Source of the DNA: an uncultured Cytophagaceae bacterium
Lineage (GTDB): Bacteria > Bacteroidota > Bacteroidia > Cytophagales > Spirosomataceae
Reading direction: 5' to 3'
Assembly: GCA_938008575.1 (NCBI GenBank)
Contig: CALLKB010000167.1
Location: 1 to 5,450, forward strand
DNA length: 5,450 bases
The notes beneath the pieces were generated by a model. The model had not been told where the DNA came from. It searched no databases and saw only the letters and a program-made list of their open reading frames with translations. Position 1 is the first letter of the stretch. Each line of letters starts with the position of its first letter. Positions 1 through 5,450 of the stretch are shown piece after piece. Both the position numbers and the translations under genes were made by a program.

Positions 1-424
1 CCACTTGGCCTCCTGTACTACCCGCAATATGCGAAATCGTATCTCCCGAAACTCCCGCGAATTCCCGGTAAATCGGCGGAACTAAGGCGCCAAAAATACT
101 GCACAAGCTTAGTGCAATCGACATCCCTAATGACATCCCCAAAAAGCGCATGGCTAATCCGAATGTCAAGCCTCCGATGCCCCACAAAACGCCAAAGGTG
201 AAAGTCCAGAAAAACACATCCGAATCCACTTGTTGGATGATGCTCATAAAATCCGGTATGGTCAAATAAGCCGCTACAATCGGGACAATCAACCAAGAAA
301 ACACCCCACCTACTAACCAAGCACTTTCCCAAGACCATACATGGATTTTACGATAAGGAATATAAAATGAGCCGGAAGCAAAACCGCCCAAAGAATGAAA
401 AAGTAATCCTAAAATAGCACCCAT
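1..424 (-). CDS. rhaT: L-rhamnose/H+ symporter RhaT, N-terminal part (cut by window edge)
   Basis: This is an inner-membrane transporter of the RhaT family (drug/metabolite transporter superfamily) that imports L-rhamnose with a proton. Reading the minus strand from the ATG at 424 gives 141 uninterrupted codons to the window edge. The family's usual length is about 340 residues, so roughly 60% is missing. The start reads MGAILGLLFHSLGG, then FYIPYRK (20-26), VWSWESAWLVGG (29-40), a hydrophobic helix at about 41-55, FGVLWGIGGLTFGLAMRFLGM (77-97 region) and a further helix at about 98-118. From memory these match E. coli RhaT block for block ([54 protein letters not shown]), which also fixes the start. 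The gene begins 8 bases after the rhamnosidase stop with no clear Shine-Dalgarno site, suggesting co-transcription and perhaps translational coupling. No frameshift is seen in the visible part. Confidence 0.93.
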   Translation of the reverse strand, partial: MGAILGLLFHSLGGFASGSFYIPYRKIHVWSWESAWLVGGVFSWLIVPIVAAYLTIPDFMSIIQQVDSDVFFWTFTFGVLWGIGGLTFGLAMRFLGMSLGMSIALSLCSIFGALVPPIYREFAGVSGDTISHIAGSTGGQV

Positions 425-432
425 AATATCTG

Positions 433-3096
433 TTAGTTTATCGTAAATAAATAAGTTCCTGATCCAAGTCGCACACGATCACCTGAGATTTCCACCCCAT
501 CTAATGTTCGCCGATTTTGACCAAAGGCAGGCAATATAACACTCGCACTTGTATTCACAGGCACTTCTACTTGAAGCCTAAATACCCCCGAATCTAATCG
601 CCAATCCGAAGAAATTTTTCCATAAGGAGTTTCCAAACTTGTTTTGGCAAAGCTTAATCCTCCTCCTAATTCAGGCTTTATGACACTTTGTTTGTAACCA
701 GCACCATCAAATTCTTCCGTATCAATACCCCCAATCGTCCGATACATCCAATCACCAACCGCCCCATAGGCATAATGATTAAAGGAGGTCATCCCAGGAT
801 CTTGAAATGTCGAATCCGGTTTCATTGAATCCCAACGCTCCCAAATGGTCGTTGCACCATGTGCCTTAATGGGATATAACCACGACGGATAAGTATCCTG
901 TAACAACAATTTAAAGGCCACATCATTCCGACCGAATCTCGTTAAAACAGGATTCAAAAATGGTGTCCCCAAAAATCCCGTTGTTAAATGATATTTATAA
1001 CCCTCAATGTTGGTAACCAAACGAGCCAAAGCAGCTTCACGCAAAGAGCCAGGGATCATATCAAATTGCAAAGCCAAGATGTAAGCTGTTTGCGTCTCAG
1101 AAATCAAACGCCCATTCGCCGTCATAAATTCCTTTTGAAACTGCAATTTAATACGATCTAATAAGCGCTCCCATTCCTTGTAATCTTCCCTTTTACCTAA
1201 AATACGCGCCGTTTTAATCATCAATTGAGTGTTGTAAGCATAAAAACATTGCGCAACTAAATAGTTGTCTGTAACCGCCGACTTCTGTCCGATCATTCCT
1301 TTAGAATCATCCACTCGATATGAAAGCCAATCGGCAAATTGAAAACCCGTATTCCACAAATCATTTTTCGCCGCACTTCGCACATAATTCAAATAAGCCT
1401 TCATGCTCGCGTATTGATTCTCCAAAACCTGCTTATCGCCATAGCTCGTATAAACATTATACGGAATGATGATACTGGCATCAGACCAACCTGCTGCTCC
1501 CGCTTGCGTATTTTCTTTACCAATTGTGGTACGCGTCAATACATCGGGAATAACGAAAGGAACAGCTCCATTGGGCGCTTGATCCGCCTGAACATCTTGC
1601 AGCCATTTGGCAAAAAACTGATTCACATTAAAGTTAAAGGCCGCCGTTCTAGAAAATACCTCCGCATCGCCTGTCCATCCTAAACGCTCATCGCGCTGTG
1701 GACAATCCGTGGGAACATCTAAGAAATTCCCTTTTTGACCCCAACGAATATTCGATTGCAATTGATTCAACAAAGGATTACTCGTTTCAAAAGAACCTGT
1801 CGACTCCATATTCGAGTGCAAAGCAATAGCCGTGAAATCTTCTGGTTTAACATCATAACCCTCCACCTGAACATATCGAAAACCAAAGAATGTAAAATGC
1901 GGCTCAATGATTTCAGGCATACCGGAAAGTTCATAGCTTGCTTGCGCTTTGGCAGAACGTAAATTGGCAAAATAGGGCTCACCAAATTTATCCAACATCT
2001 CCACATGGTAAAATTTCACTTGTTGGCCTGCTTTCCCCTTCGCCCGAAACTTAACCCAACCCACGATATTTTGACCAAAATCCAAAATCACTTTTCCTGA
2101 ATTAGTACGCAACACCTTTTTAACGGCAACCTGTTCTTGCTTACGAATCGGTTCATTGATTTGCGCGCGCAAAACATCGAATGAAGCCGAAGTTTCAACC
2201 GCAGGCGTTCCTAGAGCAGGCTTAATACGCAAATCCTGCTTTTCACCATCGTAAATTTCGGATGCAACAATCGAACTTAAACTAACTTTCCATGACGCAT
2301 CTGAGGCAATGGTTTCTGTTGATCCATCGGCATAGGTAATCTCCAACTGGCTTAAAAGAGCCGTTTGAGCCCCATAAAAATTCTTGTTATTTTCCCATGC
2401 AATGCGCGTACGAAACCAACCTGAACCCACAAGCACATTTAATTCATTTTGACCTTTGTTTATATCGGTTGTTAAATCATAAACTTGATATTGCAGATGC
2501 TTATTATAACTTGTCCAACCCGGAGTTAGATAGGCATCACCGATTCTCTTCCCATTGATCGAAGCCTCATACAAACCACGAGCGGTAATGAACAAACGGG
2601 CTTGTTTCACTTTTTTAGAAGCAACAAATGATTTCTTAAAAAGCGGAATGCGACCGTCAACCGTATCAGCAGCAATTCCGGAACTAATCCATTTAGCCTT
2701 CCAATCCGAAGAATTCAAAAATGCCGTGGCAAAGGTAGACTTGAAAACTACGCTGGCTTTGCCCGATTGATCCCAAACCTGAACAGCTACCTGATAAGCC
2801 TGATTTGATTTCAAAGTAGCGCCGGCGTAAGGAACAAATATGGATTGATTGGATGAAACTTTACCGGAGTTCCAAACGATTTGGCTTCCTTCTTTCACTT
2901 GGATTGAGTAAGCTTTCTGAGTCACATTCCGCTGAATCGATGCTAATTTCCAAGAAAACCGAGGCGCAAGAGATCCAATTCCTTCGGGATTTACTTGGTT
3001 CTCAACGAGTACGCGCTGAATTGAAATTTGACTAAACAGGACAGATGGAGCCATAAAAAAGAGCACCCATAAGCCTTTCTGTATTAGAATTTTCAT
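433..3096 (-). CDS. Secreted alpha-L-rhamnosidase, glycoside hydrolase family 78
   Basis: This enzyme hydrolyses terminal alpha-L-rhamnose from rhamnosides by inversion. It has 887 residues from the ATG at 3096, a normal GH78 length. A TTG nine bases upstream is in frame but less likely as start. Residues 1 to about 22 form a signal peptide (Lys, hydrophobic core, ending VLFS-Q) without a lipobox Cys, so the product is periplasmic or secreted. Next come an Ig-like domain (about 25-127, with VNPEGI and PRFSWKL), the Bac_rhamnosid_N sandwich (about 135-300, with GLYEASINGKRIG), a second sandwich (about 315-420, with LDFGQNIVGW), the (alpha/alpha)6 barrel (about 430-780) and a C-terminal sandwich (about 780-887). 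The barrel carries DCPQRDERLGWTGD. By recalled alignment to Streptomyces avermitilis Rha78A, E470 is the general acid, E753 (in IWERWDS) the general base, and D464, W474, D477 and H774 line the site; spacings agree exactly. All key residues are present. Its exact substrate cannot be read from sequence. Confidence 0.96.
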   Translation of the reverse strand: MKILIQKGLWVLFFMAPSVLFSQISIQRVLVENQVNPEGIGSLAPRFSWKLASIQRNVTQKAYSIQVKEGSQIVWNSGKVSSNQSIFVPYAGATLKSNQAYQVAVQVWDQSGKASVVFKSTFATAFLNSSDWKAKWISSGIAADTVDGRIPLFKKSFVASKKVKQARLFITARGLYEASINGKRIGDAYLTPGWTSYNKHLQYQVYDLTTDINKGQNELNVLVGSGWFRTRIAWENNKNFYGAQTALLSQLEITYADGSTETIASDASWKVSLSSIVASEIYDGEKQDLRIKPALGTPAVETSASFDVLRAQINEPIRKQEQVAVKKVLRTNSGKVILDFGQNIVGWVKFRAKGKAGQQVKFYHVEMLDKFGEPYFANLRSAKAQASYELSGMPEIIEPHFTFFGFRYVQVEGYDVKPEDFTAIALHSNMESTGSFETSNPLLNQLQSNIRWGQKGNFLDVPTDCPQRDERLGWTGDAEVFSRTAAFNFNVNQFFAKWLQDVQADQAPNGAVPFVIPDVLTRTTIGKENTQAGAAGWSDASIIIPYNVYTSYGDKQVLENQYASMKAYLNYVRSAAKNDLWNTGFQFADWLSYRVDDSKGMIGQKSAVTDNYLVAQCFYAYNTQLMIKTARILGKREDYKEWERLLDRIKLQFQKEFMTANGRLISETQTAYILALQFDMIPGSLREAALARLVTNIEGYKYHLTTGFLGTPFLNPVLTRFGRNDVAFKLLLQDTYPSWLYPIKAHGATTIWERWDSMKPDSTFQDPGMTSFNHYAYGAVGDWMYRTIGGIDTEEFDGAGYKQSVIKPELGGGLSFAKTSLETPYGKISSDWRLDSGVFRLQVEVPVNTSASVILPAFGQNRRTLDGVEISGDRVRLGSGTYLFTIN

Positions 3097-3194
3097 AAAT
3101 TTCAAGGTTTAGATTTCAAAGCAATCTACGAATGTAAGTTGACAAAATAAAACAACCATCCTTGTCCCCCATAGGAAAGCCAAAACCTTATAAC
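3097..3194. promoter_or_regulatory. Divergent intergenic region with candidate minus-strand promoter
   Basis: These 98 bases separate the divergent start codons at 3096 and 3195, so both promoters probably lie here or just inside the coding ends. Against the Bacteroidota sigma-A consensus (TTTG near -33, TAnnTTTG near -7), the minus strand shows TTTG at 3143-3146 followed after 18 bases by TTGCTTTG at 3117-3124, one mismatch. An alternative -7 box is TACATTCG at 3129-3136, also one mismatch but with a poorer -33 partner. No convincing pair was found for the plus-strand gene; TAGATTTC at 3110-3117 has one mismatch but its -33 region would fall inside the rhamnosidase coding sequence. ATTTCAA occurs twice in direct orientation (3099-3105 and 3113-3119), 14 bases apart, in the rhamnosidase leader. 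No clear palindromic operator is visible. Confidence 0.35.
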
Positions 3195-5264
3195 ATGAAA
3201 ATAATTGCATCCCTCACACTAAGCTTAAGTTTTCTACTCTTCGCCTGGTCATCTGAAACAGATCAAGATTGGTCGGAGTATTTAGGTGGCCCCGACCGCA
3301 ATCATTTTTCACCATTGACACAAATTAATGAAAGCAATGCCAAAGACCTGAAGGTCGCTTGGACATACTCCCTACCCGATTCAGGACAAATGCAGGCAAA
3401 TCCCATTACAGTAAGGGGTATACTTTATAGTGTCAGCGCATCCGTGCAAGCCTTCGCATTGGATGCTGCGACGGGCAAGGAGATTTGGCGCTTCGGGGAT
3501 CCGCTAAAAAACTGGGCAAGCACATCGCGTGGCTTGAGCTATGCAGATGGGCGCATTTTATATACGGCTGGACCTAATCTTTGGGCCTTGGAAGCCAAAA
3601 CGGGAAAGCCTATTGAAACATTTGGAGATCATGGGAAGGTGGATTTGCATACGGGCTTACCAGCCATCGCACAAAACAAATTCATCATTTCAAATACTCC
3701 TGGGACGATTGTGGGCGACGTCATCGTCATGCCCTTGCGATTATCTGAGGGGGCAGATGCGGCACCGGGTGACATTCGTGCGTTTAATATAAATACGGGT
3801 AAATTAGTTTGGAGCTTTCATACCATCCCATATCCGGGCGAGAAAGGCTATTCGACATTTCCGAAAGATGCCTATCGAAATACCTACACAGGCGCGGCGA
3901 ACAACTGGGCCGGAATGGCAGTGGACCGTAAGCGTGGAATAATTTATGTACCTACGGGATCGGCGGGTTATGATTTTTGGGGAGGGAATCGGAAAGGCCA
4001 AAATTTATATGCCAATTGCCTACTTGCCTTGGATGCGCGGACAGGAAAAAGGCTTTGGCATTTTCAAACGACACACCATGATTTATGGGATCGAGATTTA
4101 CCTGCGCCACCGAATTTGATTACCGTCACCCGAAACGGGAAACGGATCGATGCCGTTGCACAAATCACGAAACAAGGGTTCGTATTTCTCTTTGACCGCG
4201 TTTCGGGTAAACCCTTATTCGACATCAAAGAAATCCCGGTAGAACGAACAGGATTACCGGGCGAACATGTTTGGCCAACACAACCTTTCCCCGTTTTACC
4301 TAAACCCTACGCCCGCTTATCGAATGAGATCAAACCGAGTGACGTGAGTCCTTATGCCAAAAACAAGGAAGAACTTTCCGCTACTTTAGGCAAGTTAAAA
4401 AGAGCTTGGTACGATGCCCCAAGTGAACAAGGGACGTTAATTCTTCCTGGCTTCGACGGTGGTGGCGAATGGGGCGGCGCGGGTGCTGATCCCGAAAAAG
4501 GAATTCTGTACATCAATAGCAATGAAATGGGATGGGTACAGAAAATGGTTAAAAACAAAGCAAGCAACTCGACGAGTGGCGAAGGTTTATACCAACAAAG
4601 CTGCGCGAATTGCCATGGAACAGATCGCAAAGGAAACCCAGCATCAGGATTTCCGAGTTTACTGGACATCGAAAAAAAGCGGGATGCCAAATACATCGCA
4701 CAAATCATACGGAATGGTAAAGGCATGATGCCGGGATTTGGTCAAATCAGCCCGGAGAAACAAAACGCGATTGCCGCATACATACAAGGATTAGCTTCTA
4801 AAGAGGTAGCATCCACCCAGTCTCCCGCCATAGTTCCATATCAAATGAGCGGATATAACAAATTCTTGGATTCAGATGGTCTTCCGGGTTTGAGCACCCC
4901 TTGGGGAACCTTGAATGCCATCGATATGAACACAGGTAACTATTTATGGAAAATCCCTTTCGGTTCTGAACCATCTCTCGCTAACCAAGGAATACATGAT
5001 ATCACAGGCGGCGAAAATTACGGTGGGCCCATTATTACAAAAAGTGGTTTACTCATCATCGCCGCTACCAAAGACGCCACCCTTCGTATATATGCATCCG
5101 CCACGGGAAAACTTTTGGCGAGTTATCCTTTACCCTTTGCCTCCTTTGCAACACCATCCACCTACATGGTCAATGGAAAACAGTATGTCGTTGTGACATG
5201 CGGTGGGACGAAGTTGGGGACGCCGAAGGGGAACTTGGTGGTAGCTTTTTCAGTGAAGAGTTAA
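3195..5264 (+). CDS. Exported PQQ-dependent dehydrogenase (glucose dehydrogenase-like) with internal cytochrome c domain
   Basis: This is an exported quinoprotein that oxidises a sugar or alcohol and carries its own haem acceptor; 689 residues. The ATG at 3195 is chosen over an in-frame TTG at 3162 because a signal peptide starts there (MKIIAS, hydrophobic to about residue 19). There is no lipobox Cys, and the five N-terminal membrane helices of E. coli Gcd are absent. The propeller starts with YLGGPDRNHFSPL (29-41) and carries blade motifs such as GKEIWRF and GKRLWHF. HHDLWDRDLPAPP (294-306) and TKQGFVFLFDR (325-335) match Gcd; by recalled alignment D299 is the catalytic Asp (Gcd D466) and K326 the PQQ-contacting Lys (K493), with the same spacing of 27. 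After EWGG (425-428) a class I cytochrome c is inserted at about 461-533, with CANCH (470-474) and axial Met 511 or 512. The propeller resumes with WGTLNAID and NYGGPI. The substrate is unknown; the neighbours hint at rhamnoside-derived sugars, which is only inference. Confidence 0.93.
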   Translation: MKIIASLTLSLSFLLFAWSSETDQDWSEYLGGPDRNHFSPLTQINESNAKDLKVAWTYSLPDSGQMQANPITVRGILYSVSASVQAFALDAATGKEIWRFGDPLKNWASTSRGLSYADGRILYTAGPNLWALEAKTGKPIETFGDHGKVDLHTGLPAIAQNKFIISNTPGTIVGDVIVMPLRLSEGADAAPGDIRAFNINTGKLVWSFHTIPYPGEKGYSTFPKDAYRNTYTGAANNWAGMAVDRKRGIIYVPTGSAGYDFWGGNRKGQNLYANCLLALDARTGKRLWHFQTTHHDLWDRDLPAPPNLITVTRNGKRIDAVAQITKQGFVFLFDRVSGKPLFDIKEIPVERTGLPGEHVWPTQPFPVLPKPYARLSNEIKPSDVSPYAKNKEELSATLGKLKRAWYDAPSEQGTLILPGFDGGGEWGGAGADPEKGILYINSNEMGWVQKMVKNKASNSTSGEGLYQQSCANCHGTDRKGNPASGFPSLLDIEKKRDAKYIAQIIRNGKGMMPGFGQISPEKQNAIAAYIQGLASKEVASTQSPAIVPYQMSGYNKFLDSDGLPGLSTPWGTLNAIDMNTGNYLWKIPFGSEPSLANQGIHDITGGENYGGPIITKSGLLIIAATKDATLRIYASATGKLLASYPLPFASFATPSTYMVNGKQYVVVTCGGTKLGTPKGNLVVAFSVKS

Positions 5265-5307
5265 GAGTTAAGAGTGAAGAGTTAAGAGTGAAGAGGTAAG
5301 AGGTAAA
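5252..5307. repeat. Eight-copy 7-bp tandem repeat across the dehydrogenase stop codon
   Basis: Eight heptamers lie in perfect register with consensus AG(T/G)(T/G)AAG: in order AGTGAAG, AGTTAAG, AGTTAAG, AGTGAAG, AGTTAAG, AGTGAAG, AGGTAAG, AGGTAAA. The first copy encodes the dehydrogenase C-terminal residues and the second contains its TAA stop (5262-5264). Variation is confined almost entirely to the third and fourth positions. As the unit is not a multiple of three, copies cycle through all frames, and stops recur every few copies, so changes in copy number beyond the stop should not affect the protein. No function is evident; slipped-strand expansion is the simplest origin. Confidence 0.9.
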
Positions 5308-5359
5308 GTTTGTAGGTACGCCTAAAAACCTTACACCTTAGAATTAAAATGCTTTTTAA
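5308..5359. other. Non-coding spacer with no recognisable feature
   Basis: These AT-rich bases lie between the heptamer array and the hairpin cluster. I see no coding potential, no convincing promoter and only a weak TAGG/CCTA mini-stem at about 5313-5324. The last 13 bases of the window (5438-5450) are likewise uninformative. Confidence 0.5.
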
Positions 5360-5437
5360 CCCTAGGCTAAAGCCTAGGGAGATCCCCAGACTAAAGTCTG
5401 GGGTTAAGAATAAAAAACCCCAGGTTTTAACCTGAGG
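5360..5437. repeat. Cluster of three related 20-base hairpins (REP/BIME-like)
   Basis: There are three inverted repeats, each with 9-base arms and a 2-base centre. H1 (5360-5379) is CCCTAGGCT-AA-AGCCTAGGG and is perfect. H2 (5384-5403) is CCCCAGACT-AA-AGTCTGGGG and is perfect. H3 (5418-5437) is CCCCAGGTT-TT-AACCTGAGG with one mismatch. Arm positions 4, 7 and 8 differ among the copies but change together on both arms, so pairing is kept. H1 and H2, 4 bases apart, also form a larger imperfect inverted repeat (5353-5368 with 5395-5410, 13 of 16 positions). H3 has TT rather than AA at its centre, as expected of an inverted copy. This resembles repetitive extragenic palindromes mobilised by RAYT-type transposases, but no transposase is in the window. 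Confidence 0.85.
5406..5437 (-). terminator. Candidate intrinsic terminator for minus-strand transcription entering from the right
   Basis: Read on the minus strand, hairpin H3 (5418-5437, one mismatch in a 9-bp stem) is followed directly by TTTTTTATTCTT (5417 down to 5406), the layout of a Rho-independent terminator. It would serve a minus-strand gene beyond the right edge that converges on the dehydrogenase. The plus strand has no U-run after any of the three hairpins, so they do not look like ordinary terminators for the dehydrogenase. The hairpin also belongs to a repeat cluster, so terminator function could be incidental. Confidence 0.4.
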
Positions 5438-5450
5438 AAATAGACGCGAG

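Noticed and set aside
18..338. Minus-strand open frame of 106 codons starting at 338
   Set aside because: It is in a different frame from the clear RhaT reading of the same bases, its protein is rich in Cys, Arg and His without family resemblance, and it lies wholly inside rhaT.
1339..1683. Plus-strand open frame of 114 codons opposite the rhamnosidase barrel
   Set aside because: It is antisense to conserved GH78 catalytic sequence and its Arg/Ile-rich product resembles no family.
3097..3105. TTG at 3105 as the rhamnosidase start
   Set aside because: It would add only three residues before a good ATG that directly begins a normal signal peptide; neither has a clear ribosome-binding site.
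3139..3144. TTGACA as a sigma-70 type -35 box for the dehydrogenase
   Set aside because: No TATAAT-like -10 box follows at 16-18 bases, and Bacteroidota primary sigma factors use a different consensus.
3162..3194. TTG at 3162 as the dehydrogenase start
   Set aside because: It adds eleven polar residues (with four Pro/Lys pairs) ahead of a well-formed signal peptide beginning at the ATG at 3195. AGGAAAG at 3173-3179 is about 15 bases from that ATG, too far to decide the start.
4352..4726. Minus-strand open frame of 124 codons opposite the dehydrogenase
   Set aside because: It is antisense to the PQQ/cytochrome coding sequence, has low-complexity Pro/Ser composition and no recognisable family; it is a shadow of the real frame.
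5321..5340. A second heptamer pair on the minus strand (TAAGGTG, TAAGGTT) as an inverted part of the 7-bp array
   Set aside because: Only two imperfect copies with limited similarity to the main unit; chance is the simpler reading.
5360..5437. CRISPR array
   Set aside because: The units are self-complementary hairpins that differ in sequence, with spacers of 4 and 14 bases; there are no identical repeats with 30-40 base spacers.

Overview
The window reads as chromosomal DNA of a Bacteroidota bacterium, possibly a free-living Cytophagales/Spirosomaceae-type organism. The supporting signs are AT-leaning codon use, the absence of good Shine-Dalgarno sites, signal peptides ending in FSQ-like residues, a secreted GH78 rhamnosidase paired with a RhaT-type transporter, and a PQQ dehydrogenase carrying its own cytochrome c domain. 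The lineage is inferred from style and family recognition; no database search was made.

Layout. Positions 1-424 (minus) hold the N-terminal 141 codons of an L-rhamnose/H+ symporter (rhaT), cut by the window edge. Positions 433-3096 (minus) hold a complete secreted alpha-L-rhamnosidase of family GH78. It lies 8 bases upstream of rhaT, so the two are probably one transcript. Positions 3097-3194 are a short divergent intergenic region with weak Bacteroidota-type promoter candidates for the minus strand and a 7-bp direct repeat. Positions 3195-5264 (plus) hold an exported PQQ-dependent dehydrogenase whose beta-propeller is interrupted by a c-type cytochrome domain. From 5252 to the window end there are no recognisable genes: first eight copies of a 7-bp tandem repeat that includes the dehydrogenase stop codon, then three 20-base hairpins that share one architecture and show compensatory changes between their arms.

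How it fits together. The rhamnosidase releases L-rhamnose from plant or algal rhamnosides outside the cytoplasm, and RhaT imports it. The divergent PQQ dehydrogenase would oxidise an aldose or alcohol in the periplasm and pass electrons through its own haem domain to the respiratory chain. Whether it acts on rhamnose or on the sugar partner released with it is a guess from position only.

The protein-coding genes belong to known families and look intact. The least explained part of the window is the repeat and hairpin cluster at 5252-5437.
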